The notes under the pieces were generated by a model. The model had not been told where the DNA came from. It was given only the letters and a program-made list of their open reading frames with translations, and made no database searches. From Bacteroidales bacterium (GTDB taxonomy: Bacteria > Bacteroidota > Bacteroidia > Bacteroidales > TTA-H9): DNA of 64,000 nucleotides. The stretch spans positions 1-64,000 of the forward strand of contig JAUSOY010000022.1 of assembly GCA_030656615.1 (NCBI GenBank), read 5' to 3'. The position numbers were made by a program, and so were the translations under genes. Every line of letters starts with the position of its first letter. The stretch's first letter is position 1. Positions 43,639 through 52,438 of the stretch are shown here, one piece after another.

Positions 43639-44919
43639 ATGACCCCTTTTTCGAGCAAAGCATACCTGGATATGGAACTCTTACGATTTACCACAGCAGG
43701 TAGTGTGGATGACGGAAAGAGTACTCTGATTGGTAGGCTTTTATATGATACCAAGTCGATTTTTGAAGATCAGCTGGAAGCAGTAATGAAGGCCAGTGTC
43801 CAGAAAGGGAACGAGTACATTAATCTGGCATTGTTTACCGATGGATTACGCTCAGAGCGGGAACAAGGAATTACTATTGATGTTGCTTACCGCTATTTTC
43901 AAACACCTAAAAGAAAGTTTATTATCGCCGATACTCCGGGACATATTCAGTACACCCGTAATATGGTTACCGGCGCATCTACAGCCAATGCTACCATTGT
44001 ACTCATTGATGCTCGTAATGGAGTTATTGAACAAACACAACGCCATGCGTATATAGCACATTTACTGGGCATCCCGGAACTAATTGTGTGCATCAATAAA
44101 ATGGATTTGGTAAGCTATTCAAACGACCGATTTAACGAAATTGTCAGTTCTTTTAAAATATTTGCTTCTGGATTGTCCTTTTCAAATATCTATTACGTCC
44201 CTATCAGCGCTTTAAAAGGCGACAATGTGGTCGATTTATCCTCAAGTATGCCATGGTATCAGGGTGGTTCACTTCTCAACTTGCTGGAGGCTATCCCCGT
44301 AGGAATTACCGATAATTCTTTACCTGCCCGTTTTTCAGTGCAGTATGTAATACGTCCTTTTTCTGATCAGTACCATGATTATCGGGCCTATGCCGGACGG
44401 ATGGAAAGCGGTTGTTTGAAACCGGGAGATGCCGTTGTGGTTTTGCCTCAAAACATTCCATCCAGAATAAAAGATATTGTTAACTATAAGGAACATCCTG
44501 AAATGGTATTTTCACCTCAATCGGTCAGCATTTTGCTCGAAGATGATATTGATATCAGCCGGGGTGATGTAATTGTTAGGCGCGATGAAAAGCATCCTTC
44601 CGTTTCACAAGAAATTGAGGTAATGCTTTGCTGGATGAATCCTGCTCCTATGAAAATGGGGGCAAAATATATTGTTCGGCAGGGATTACGGGAAGCGCGT
44701 GTTGTGCTTCGTGATTTTAAATACAAAGTGGATGTTAATACATTAAATAAACTGGATACGGACAAGTCTTTGTCAATGAATGAAATTGCCTGTGTGATTC
44801 TAAAATCAACCAAAGCCCTGGTTTTTGACCCATATACCGTTAATCGGCATACCGGAAGTATTATTCTTATTGATGAGGCGACAAATGAAACTGTAGGCGC
44901 AGGAATGATTAATCAATAA
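43639..44919 (+). CDS. cysN: Sulfate adenylyltransferase subunit 1
   Basis: The 426-residue translation-factor-type GTPase has the P-loop GSVDDGKST (about residues 16-24), the switch DTPGHIQYTRNMVTGAS, NKMD, and C-terminal beta-barrels. GTP hydrolysis drives APS formation by CysD. No APS-kinase (CysC) domain is fused, as the protein stops at the usual CysN end. The ATG at 43639 lies ten bases after the cysD stop; the longer frame overlapping cysD is rejected. Confidence 0.93.
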   Translation: MTPFSSKAYLDMELLRFTTAGSVDDGKSTLIGRLLYDTKSIFEDQLEAVMKASVQKGNEYINLALFTDGLRSEREQGITIDVAYRYFQTPKRKFIIADTPGHIQYTRNMVTGASTANATIVLIDARNGVIEQTQRHAYIAHLLGIPELIVCINKMDLVSYSNDRFNEIVSSFKIFASGLSFSNIYYVPISALKGDNVVDLSSSMPWYQGGSLLNLLEAIPVGITDNSLPARFSVQYVIRPFSDQYHDYRAYAGRMESGCLKPGDAVVVLPQNIPSRIKDIVNYKEHPEMVFSPQSVSILLEDDIDISRGDVIVRRDEKHPSVSQEIEVMLCWMNPAPMKMGAKYIVRQGLREARVVLRDFKYKVDVNTLNKLDTDKSLSMNEIACVILKSTKALVFDPYTVNRHTGSIILIDEATNETVGAGMINQ

Positions 44920-44924
44920 ATAGC

Positions 44925-45428
44925 ATGCTTTTCAAGAATTTAATTCGGTTGATATTTATTTTAGTAGTTCAGGTACTGATACTGAACAATATATATCTTG
45001 GAGGCTATATTAACCCATTGATATATGTGCTTTTTATCATTAAACTTCCATATCTGGTAAGAGGCTGGGTGTTGTTGCTATCAGCTTTTGGGGTTGGACT
45101 AACAATGGATATTTTTGGTAATACACCGGGCCTGCATACCGCTGCTTTGGTTGCCATGGCTCTTAGTCGGCCATTTATTTTGGGACTGTTTGCTCCCCGC
45201 CGCGATTTTAATCTGACGGATGAACCATCAATTAAAGATTTGGGAATATTTAATTACGTTATTGCGTGCTTTTTACTTCTGATAGTGCATCATTTTATGT
45301 TTTTCTTCCTCGAAATTTTTAGGTTTACTGAGTTTTGGACAACGGTTTTAAGGAGTCTTGGAAGTATTTTATTTACTCTGGTTTTAATTGTTATCGCCGA
45401 ATTTTTATTCTATCGACCGAAAACTTAA
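44925..45428 (+). CDS. mreD: MreD-like rod-shape membrane protein
   Basis: The 167-residue protein has five or so membrane segments (LIFILVVQVLILNN, VLLLSAFGVGLTMDIF, NYVIACFLLLIV, SILFTLVLIVIAEFLF). The MreD-like stretch GGYINPLIYVLFIIKLP and GLTMDIFGNTPGLHTAALVAMALSRP is typical of Bacteroidota MreD. It would act with MreB/MreC in cell-wall elongation. It starts five bases after cysN instead of in an mreBCD cluster, an unusual location. Its stop shares the bases TTAA with the convergent GldH-like gene. Confidence 0.75.
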   Translation: MLFKNLIRLIFILVVQVLILNNIYLGGYINPLIYVLFIIKLPYLVRGWVLLLSAFGVGLTMDIFGNTPGLHTAALVAMALSRPFILGLFAPRRDFNLTDEPSIKDLGIFNYVIACFLLLIVHHFMFFFLEIFRFTEFWTTVLRSLGSILFTLVLIVIAEFLFYRPKT

Positions 45429-45913
45429 AGCGGTTTTTCTTCAAATTTTCCTGACAAAATCTTAAGAGTGAGACGAGAGACTCCTTGTGTATCATACTTA
45501 TCTGATTGGTTATCAATCAGAATGTTGTAGGAGCCGCTTTCATTAAAATATACTTGTCTTAATAGTGGTGCGTAAAGGGAGTACATTGTTTCGGATTTTA
45601 TTCCCTTCGGTACTCCTTCCAATGTTTTTAACCAAATCTTTTTTGCAATATAGCGTTCACTTCCTGAGGGGCTTATAATGGTTAACCCAAGAGGGACATT
45701 CGTTGGTGCCTTTGTGCCGCTATAGTCAAAGCCGATTAGAATATGGTATTCTGATTTACCATCATTAATATTGGCTATAAATTTCAGGGTATCGAACTTC
45801 TGCCAGTTTTCACCTGAAAAATCATGACTAAACTCATATGCAGACTGATTGCTACAAGAATAGAGTAAGAATAGGATTGAAAAGGAAAGGAACAGACCTG
45901 TTTTTTTTATCAT
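45425..45913 (-). CDS. GldH-like gliding-motility lipoprotein
   Basis: The 162-residue protein has a lipobox (LLYSC, Cys20). It shows NWQKFDTLKFIANIND, then a segment containing NVPLGLTIISPSGSERY, similar in layout and length to the GldH lipoprotein of gliding Bacteroidota. GldH homologues also occur in non-motile species, where the role is unclear. Other gld genes are not present here. Its start overlaps the preceding phosphatase-fold gene by four bases (ATGA), so they are coupled. Confidence 0.55.
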   Translation of the reverse strand: MIKKTGLFLSFSILFLLYSCSNQSAYEFSHDFSGENWQKFDTLKFIANINDGKSEYHILIGFDYSGTKAPTNVPLGLTIISPSGSERYIAKKIWLKTLEGVPKGIKSETMYSLYAPLLRQVYFNESGSYNILIDNQSDKYDTQGVSRLTLKILSGKFEEKPL

Positions 45914-46965
45914 TTTAATCGGATTTTAATTGTGGAAGGTTGATGATCGCTATTGCCAAATTCCAAAGAAATCGTTTGAATTTGAATGACTTCGATATTG
46001 GGGGAACAAACAAAAAAGTCGATGATACTGGTTATTGTTTTGCCTTTATGATAGATATTTTCCACCGAACGATTTGTGGGGGTTTGCGGGTCAAAGGCAT
46101 CGGTCCACCCAATCCCAAAGAAGTCATTACCTAATGGAGGACCGTTTGATTGCATGTTCCATGGATTCTTTTCAGGAATAACGAATCCGGGAGGATTTAG
46201 ATTGAAATCACCACCAGCAATGACATAATTCCCCATCTGATATTCTTTTTGCATGAACGCTTTTAATTGTGTTGCTTGCTGCAGGCGAATGCCGCCTTCA
46301 TCAAATGCTGTGTTATGGGTATTAATGAGAATTAAATCGCCATGATGCGCCGTTTTGTATCGCATTACACTAAAGCATCGGTCGAGCATAAACCACTGCT
46401 TTGGATATGGGAATTCTCCGCTCAGAGCATGCCGGGCTATGTGGTAGGGCCTCGTCTTTCCAAGGGTGAGAAGTCCCGATACAACTCTTCCCATTGGATT
46501 GTGCATGGGAATGGGAACGTATCTCACATCATAGTTTTTTGTAAAACTTGACTGAGGATAATCAAGTAGATCATTCAAGAAAAGCGCCTCATTAATGTAG
46601 TAACTTCTTTTAGCAAAAGAATCGACTTCCTGCAAAAGGATAAAATGTAAAGAGTCAGCGTCCGAAATTTGTTTTCTGATTTTATTAAGACTTTTCAGAA
46701 GGGTTTTTTCTGGAGGATTCATCATTTTTCCTCCATCAAAAAAGAAATCAGATGTTGAATTTAATCCGGCATATCCAATATTCCAGGTCATTAAAAGGAG
46801 AGTATCTGGTACGGGTTCCGATAGCGAGGAGCTTCTGTCGTTCACTAAATACCCGGCAGGTCTGAAATCGGTAATGGCTGTAAATAGAAGAAAGCCAATA
46901 GGAATTACCAGTATAGCCCCTATAATAAGTACAATAATTTTAAAAATGCGAATATCTAATTTCAT
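45910..46965 (-). CDS. Endonuclease/exonuclease/phosphatase-fold membrane protein
   Basis: The 351-residue protein has one N-terminal membrane segment (IFKIIVLIIGAILVIPIGFLLF). The EEP domain follows, with TWNIGYAGL, the catalytic LLQEVDSF, INTHNTAFDEG, GGDFNLNPPG and the final GNSDHQPS. These residues support an active metal-dependent phosphodiesterase or phosphatase facing the periplasm; nucleic-acid, sphingomyelin or phosphoinositide substrates are all possible. It is cotranscribed with the GldH-like gene. Confidence 0.8.
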   Translation of the reverse strand: MKLDIRIFKIIVLIIGAILVIPIGFLLFTAITDFRPAGYLVNDRSSSLSEPVPDTLLLMTWNIGYAGLNSTSDFFFDGGKMMNPPEKTLLKSLNKIRKQISDADSLHFILLQEVDSFAKRSYYINEALFLNDLLDYPQSSFTKNYDVRYVPIPMHNPMGRVVSGLLTLGKTRPYHIARHALSGEFPYPKQWFMLDRCFSVMRYKTAHHGDLILINTHNTAFDEGGIRLQQATQLKAFMQKEYQMGNYVIAGGDFNLNPPGFVIPEKNPWNMQSNGPPLGNDFFGIGWTDAFDPQTPTNRSVENIYHKGKTITSIIDFFVCSPNIEVIQIQTISLEFGNSDHQPSTIKIRLK

Positions 46966-47041
46966 GCCTCTTCCTTTGATTGCTCAAAATTAGGTACTTT
47001 TTTATAACTTTACACCCTATCTAAGCGCGAAAACACAAAGG

Positions 47042-47698
47042 ATGAATCCACTTATTAACGGTGTAGTAGTAGGTGTAACGCTGGCTTTTTTAATTGGACC
47101 GGCTTTGTTTGTTTTATTACAAACAAGCATTCTTCGTGGATTTAAGGCAGGTATTCTTATTGCACTGGGGATTTTTCTCAGCGACCTGACGGTACTTCTT
47201 TTATGCCATGCTGGAATTTCTCAGTTTTTAGGTGCAGATCCACGTCAGAATCTGTATTTTGGTATTATCGGAGGAATTGTTCTGATTATATTTGGAACGG
47301 TGACCTTTTCACGAAAGGCAGTTCCTGAAAATTCCGGAGATGATGTTGAAGTTGAAATTAAGGTTCCGGCCCCGATGATTTTTGTTTTAAAAGGGTATTT
47401 TTTGAATATTGCTAATCCGGGTGTTTGGTTTGTTTGGGTCACTGCTTTAGTGGGAGTTAGTTCCGCTTATGGCGTAAATAACAGAGATATATCCCTCTTT
47501 TTCGCCGGAGCTTTGGTTACGATACTTGCTACGGATACTTTAAAATCGTTTATCGCTCACAAAATCAAACATCTACTTAGCGATTCGGTAATTTTATGGA
47601 CAAATCGTGCTGTGGGAATCGTTCTAATCGTTATCGGTACGTTTTTAATTATGAGTGTTTTCGTAGACCTTCGGAGTATGATTCCGTTTACGCATTAA
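47042..47698 (+). CDS. LysE-family amino-acid exporter
   Basis: The 218-residue inner-membrane protein has about six hydrophobic segments and the LysE/RhtB hallmark near the start (GVTLAFLIGPALFVLLQTSILRGFKAGILIALG). FLNIANPGVWFVWVTAL lies in the middle. It probably exports amino acids or related small molecules. A hydrophilic insert (about 96-115, PENSGDDVEVEIKVP) lies between segments 3 and 4, where the family has a cytoplasmic loop. It is a single gene. Confidence 0.85.
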   Translation: MNPLINGVVVGVTLAFLIGPALFVLLQTSILRGFKAGILIALGIFLSDLTVLLLCHAGISQFLGADPRQNLYFGIIGGIVLIIFGTVTFSRKAVPENSGDDVEVEIKVPAPMIFVLKGYFLNIANPGVWFVWVTALVGVSSAYGVNNRDISLFFAGALVTILATDTLKSFIAHKIKHLLSDSVILWTNRAVGIVLIVIGTFLIMSVFVDLRSMIPFTH

Positions 47699-47712
47699 AG
47701 AACTGTTTTACG

Positions 47713-50163
47713 TTATAAAATTCTTTCTAAATCTTCCGGCTTGAATGGTTTGCTTATATAATCATCCATGCCTGCTATCATGCATTTATCTCTGTCTTCT
47801 CGCATAGCATTAGCGGTAAGTGCAACAATTTTAGTCCGGTGTCCGGTATTCCTTACCATTTCAATTTCTCGAATGACCCGTGTTGCCTCTAAGCCATCCA
47901 TCTCGGGCATCATGATATCCATTAGAATTAAGTCGTAATGATTTTGAGCAAATTTTTCTGCTGCAATTTTACCATTGAGTGCAACATCCGCCTCAAAGCC
48001 CAACTTTTTGATAACCATAAGTGCAACCTTCTGATTGATAAGATTATCTTCCGCCAACAAAATTTTTAATATTTTGGCAGGAGCTTTCGGAGAATCTGCA
48101 TTTTCTCCAGTATTTTGACTAATTTTTGGATTTATGGCCGTTGGAACAGGGGCAATTCCTTCTTCCATGCTGATCGTGAACCAAAAGGTGGATCCTTTTC
48201 CGATTACACTTTCGACCCCAATATGACCACCCATCATCTCAACAAGGTTCTTGGAGATAGCCAGTCCCAGGCCGGTTCCTCCAAATCGGCGGGTAAAGGA
48301 TACATCGGATTGAGAAAATGTTTTAAACAGTCTTTGCAGAGCTTCTTCGCTGATACCAATACCCGTATCGCTCACTTCGAATCGAAGTACCGTTTTGCTG
48401 CCAACTTTGTCTTCAACACTTACCGAAATCCGAATTGTTCCCGTTTCTGTAAATTTTATACTGTTGCTTATAAGGTTTATCAGTATTTGTTTGAAGCGGG
48501 TAGGATCGCCTATGACGTACTTAGAAACAAAGGGAGATATACCGTATGTAAGGATAATCCCTTTTTCATCGGAGCGGAGTTTAAGAAGTTTAATTACATT
48601 TTCTATTTCGCTATGTAAATTGAAATTAATGTGTTCAAATTCGATTTTTCCGGATTCGATTTTTGAAAAATCAAGAATTTCATTTATGATGGTCAAGAGA
48701 TTATCAGAGGATGTTAAGATAATACTTACAGCATCCAATTGCTCACGGGTTAATTCTGTTCCTTTTAATACGCTTGCCATACCGATAATACCATTCATGG
48801 GTGTACGTATTTCATGACTCATATTGGCCAGAAATAAAGATTTGGATTGCGTAGCTTCTTCGGCTCTGATTTTGGCATTGTTCAGATCCAGATTAATCTT
48901 TTCGAGTCTTTCATTTTGGCGCTTTATTTCCTCTTTTTGACGGTTCATCTCATCGTTTTGCTTTTCAAGAAGATGTAATGCCTTTTTTCGCTGACGACTT
49001 TGCCAGAAAAGAATTATCAATAGGATAAGAATTCCTGACACAGCTATAGCAGCAATAGAAGTATAGCGCGCAAACCCCAGAAACCTGTTTTGAACCTGCA
49101 CATTATTGCCTGATTCTTGCTCCAAATATTGATTAACCTGATCGAAAAAAGGCTGTAGGTTTGTGCATGTTTCTTTTTTAACATTTATTTCCTTAAGGCG
49201 CAGATTTGATGATAGTTCCATATAATCATACGCTTTAACTGAGGATGATATCTTGCTGCTGTTAACTGCAATTTCGTGGCAAATATCACTAGTTAACATG
49301 TAATCATTGGTTTGATTGGCTTCAACATACGCTTTTTCAAGAAAATCAGAGCCTTGAGAAGGAGTTAATTCCTTACCCATTAACTTTACATATTGAAGCA
49401 TTCCCCTCGCTTTTAATGTTGAGTTGCCCGATTGAGAAATGAAAGTTTTTAAATATTCGCGTAATGGCAATATGAGATCGCTGTTCGTTTGGGTCAAATA
49501 ATAGTCACTTAATCGGCATAATTGGTCGAGACCCTGATCATATGCCTGGGCTGATAAAGCATTTTGAGCTGCATTATCTAGCATTTCGACAGGAATATTC
49601 AGAATTCCGTTTTCTATTCGGACGAATAACAAGGCAAAATATACCTGACTAAGTTTATTATTATTGGATAGTTGAGAAAATATTTGTTTTGCTCTATTTA
49701 GCTCCTCTAGTGCATCTTCAGATTTTTTCAGTTTTTGGAATGCAACGCCTTTTTGAAAAAACAACTCCCCCAAAAGCGGGTTAAGAATTTCTGGAACAAT
49801 CTCCTTTTTGTTTTCTTTCAGATTAGCTTCGGCATCAGTGATAATCTCAATAACTTCCCGAGGAGTACCGATGCCATTATAGGTTTGAGAAAGTAGAACA
49901 GATAATTTAAGATAAGAGGCTGAAAACTTGATGTTTTTGAGTTTTTTTTCAGCGGATTGAGTAAGAATCAGAGCATTTCCTGGATTAATATTGGCAACAA
50001 GAATAGCAAGTTGGCAGGCATTTTGAATAAAGGCAGTATCATTGTCAGATTCTTTAAGCTTCTTAAAGGAATCTTTATAAGGCAATAGTGTAGACTGTGC
50101 TGATAAAGCAAGAGAAAGAATGCTGCTTACTATTATTAATATTATCGGGAATAGCGGCCTCAT
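47713..50163 (-). CDS. Hybrid sensor histidine kinase with helical-repeat sensor
   Basis: The 816-residue protein starts at [14 protein letters not shown] (50163), a signal peptide. A TPR-like helical periplasmic region spans about 25-355, and a membrane segment (about 370-390) leads to a coiled coil ([23 protein letters not shown]). Then come HisKA with the phospho-His in [10 protein letters not shown], a HATPase domain ([14 protein letters not shown]), and a receiver with [13 protein letters not shown]. It senses an envelope signal and phosphorylates its own receiver; no output domain or phosphotransfer protein is adjacent. It lies downstream of a second hybrid kinase. Confidence 0.88.
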   Translation of the reverse strand: MRPLFPIILIIVSSILSLALSAQSTLLPYKDSFKKLKESDNDTAFIQNACQLAILVANINPGNALILTQSAEKKLKNIKFSASYLKLSVLLSQTYNGIGTPREVIEIITDAEANLKENKKEIVPEILNPLLGELFFQKGVAFQKLKKSEDALEELNRAKQIFSQLSNNNKLSQVYFALLFVRIENGILNIPVEMLDNAAQNALSAQAYDQGLDQLCRLSDYYLTQTNSDLILPLREYLKTFISQSGNSTLKARGMLQYVKLMGKELTPSQGSDFLEKAYVEANQTNDYMLTSDICHEIAVNSSKISSSVKAYDYMELSSNLRLKEINVKKETCTNLQPFFDQVNQYLEQESGNNVQVQNRFLGFARYTSIAAIAVSGILILLIILFWQSRQRKKALHLLEKQNDEMNRQKEEIKRQNERLEKINLDLNNAKIRAEEATQSKSLFLANMSHEIRTPMNGIIGMASVLKGTELTREQLDAVSIILTSSDNLLTIINEILDFSKIESGKIEFEHINFNLHSEIENVIKLLKLRSDEKGIILTYGISPFVSKYVIGDPTRFKQILINLISNSIKFTETGTIRISVSVEDKVGSKTVLRFEVSDTGIGISEEALQRLFKTFSQSDVSFTRRFGGTGLGLAISKNLVEMMGGHIGVESVIGKGSTFWFTISMEEGIAPVPTAINPKISQNTGENADSPKAPAKILKILLAEDNLINQKVALMVIKKLGFEADVALNGKIAAEKFAQNHYDLILMDIMMPEMDGLEATRVIREIEMVRNTGHRTKIVALTANAMREDRDKCMIAGMDDYISKPFKPEDLERIL

Positions 50164-50286
50164 AAAGTTGTTTGTGTAATCATATACAAAAAGGCGGTAC
50201 TTTAAAAATAGACGCAAATATACTTATTCATCACGGGTTTATGCACAAAACATAAGCCAGAATTATTTGCGTAGGGATTTGAGGGT

Positions 50287-52236
50287 TTAAAATTCGGTTT
50301 CGGCCATCCCAAAATTCTTATTTATTACCTCCGCAAATTCATTAAATTTAAAGGGTTTGCTTAAATAATCGTTCATCCCTGCCTGTAAGCACAGAAGGCG
50401 GTCGCCGGATAAGGCATTAGCAGTTAATGCGATTATTGTAACCGGATTGAGATTGTTTTCAGTTTCCCAAGCACGAATTTGCCGGGTGGCATCGAGGCCA
50501 TTCATAACCGGCATTTGTATATCCATAATGACCAGATCAAATGGATGTGTTTTGTACTTTTCAACACCCAATAATCCATTTTCGGCAACGATAAATTCAT
50601 GTCCTAACTTACGGAGGGTTGCAGCTGCTACCTTTTGGTTTAATAAATTGTCTTCAACAAGTAAGACATTTAATGCTTTGCTGTTTATATAGCTGGTAGC
50701 GGTTTTAAGCGCAGATTTTTCTTCGGGTTTTAAGCTAATTTCTGTTTCGATGTGGAATACAAATTCACTGCCAATTCCTGGTTTACTAGTAACACTAATA
50801 TCTCCGTTCATCAATTCTGTAAGCTTTTTACATATAGCCAAACCGAGTCCGGTACCTTCCCCCTTGGTTAAAGTATCATTTCCTGCTTGTACAAATGGCT
50901 TAAAAAGCTCATCAATATGGTCTTCTGGCATTCCTATACCCGTGTCTTTTACTTTGGTCTGTAATCTAAAACCTGTGTTTTTTGTAATCTTACCGCTTAA
51001 GTATAAATTAATCCCACCATGACGTGTAAATTTCAATGCATTGTTAAGGAGATTAATGATGATTTGCTGGTATCTTAATGCATCAAAAATTAACATACCT
51101 GGTAGATTTTCATCGAAATCGACACCAATACGCAAACCTTTTTGAATGGCTCTGGGCGTAAATAGCCTAACAGATTCCTGCACAACATCCCTGATATTTG
51201 CAGCTTGAGGAGTGATACTGATTTTGCCGGCTTCTATTTTACTATAGTCAAGTAATTCGTTGAGTATTGTCACCAGATTTGATGCAGACGAACAGATGAT
51301 ATTTATGGCTTCCGACTGTGTTTCGTCCACAGGTGTGTTATTTAACATTTCAGCCATTGCAACAATACCACTCATTGGTGTTCGGATTTCATGGCTCATC
51401 TGAGTGAGAAACTCCATGGTATTCTGGCTAAGTTTTAATGCCAGATCTCTTTCCTCAAGAAGAGTACTAATATTTTGTTTTACCTCACTTATATCACGGC
51501 AAACGGATTGAAATTCGAGTAAGTTACCTTCATCATCATAAAATGAACGAATAATATGCGAAACCCAGATTTGAGCGTTGCCGGGATGATCGAGGCGGTG
51601 TTCAAACGTCTGAATAGTGTTTTCTGTATTGAGTTTCGAAAGAGTAGCATGAATAACTTCTAAATCTGCCGACAGAATATAATCGAACATATTGCTTCCT
51701 AAAATACTCTCCATGTCTTTATTAAAAACGTTGGCAAAGGCTTTATTGGCAAAGGTGATAGAGAAATCGGGCGAAACACGAAAAATCAAATCCGTCTGGT
51801 CTTCGATGATGTTTGAATAACGTCTGCGCGAATCGGCTAATTCGCTTCTTACCCTATCCAATTCAATAAAAACCCTGACTTTGCTCTGAAGAATATCAAC
51901 GTTCAGTGGTTTTGTGAGATAGTCAACTGCTCCACGGGAATATCCTTTAAAAATACTGAACTCATCCATATGAACTGCAGACAAAAAGATTAAAGGAGCA
52001 TATCGATTGATTTCAGTTTCCCGTATCATTTTTGCTAATTCAAAACCATTTACCTCCGGCATTTCTACATCCAAAATTATTAATGCCAATCGGGTGTTTT
52101 TAGCAATTTCCATGGCTTCTACATGGCCATTGGCTGAAAAGATTTTAGCTTTGGCATTTTTCAGCACTTCTTTGATATGGAGTAGGTTTTCTCTGATATC
52201 ATCCACCACAAGAATCGAAGGTTTTCTCTCCGCCAT
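50287..52236 (-). CDS. Soluble hybrid histidine kinase (REC-PAS-HK-REC)
   Basis: The 649-residue cytoplasmic protein has an N-terminal receiver (LVVDDIRENLLH, phospho-Asp in LIILDVEMPEVNG at about 54), a short coiled linker and a PAS domain (about 135-255). HisKA ([10 protein letters not shown], about 283), HATPase ([14 protein letters not shown]) and a C-terminal receiver (LVIMDIQMPVMNG) follow. Receivers at both ends suggest a phosphorelay node taking input from another kinase. It sits 123 bases upstream of the membrane hybrid kinase on the same strand; the pair could form one relay. Confidence 0.88.
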   Translation of the reverse strand: MAERKPSILVVDDIRENLLHIKEVLKNAKAKIFSANGHVEAMEIAKNTRLALIILDVEMPEVNGFELAKMIRETEINRYAPLIFLSAVHMDEFSIFKGYSRGAVDYLTKPLNVDILQSKVRVFIELDRVRSELADSRRRYSNIIEDQTDLIFRVSPDFSITFANKAFANVFNKDMESILGSNMFDYILSADLEVIHATLSKLNTENTIQTFEHRLDHPGNAQIWVSHIIRSFYDDEGNLLEFQSVCRDISEVKQNISTLLEERDLALKLSQNTMEFLTQMSHEIRTPMSGIVAMAEMLNNTPVDETQSEAINIICSSASNLVTILNELLDYSKIEAGKISITPQAANIRDVVQESVRLFTPRAIQKGLRIGVDFDENLPGMLIFDALRYQQIIINLLNNALKFTRHGGINLYLSGKITKNTGFRLQTKVKDTGIGMPEDHIDELFKPFVQAGNDTLTKGEGTGLGLAICKKLTELMNGDISVTSKPGIGSEFVFHIETEISLKPEEKSALKTATSYINSKALNVLLVEDNLLNQKVAAATLRKLGHEFIVAENGLLGVEKYKTHPFDLVIMDIQMPVMNGLDATRQIRAWETENNLNPVTIIALTANALSGDRLLCLQAGMNDYLSKPFKFNEFAEVINKNFGMAETEF

Positions 52237-52438
52237 GTCCCTTTATTAAAAATTTGCACTAAAGATAGTGTTTTTTGATTAGGTGTTTGCATTACCTTAT
52301 AATGTTTATAAGTGATTGATTGGGTTTTTAAATATTATAGGATTGAAACGAAACCAGTGCGTCCGATTCGTGCGTTTGAATTCAAAAAAAACAACAAACA
52401 ATGCTTATCTTTACAGTTAATAGAAAAATTATTAGATT

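Noticed and set aside
45425-46965. A gliding-motility gene cluster
   Set aside because: Only one GldH-like lipoprotein is present and no other gld or spr gene accompanies it, so motility cannot be claimed.
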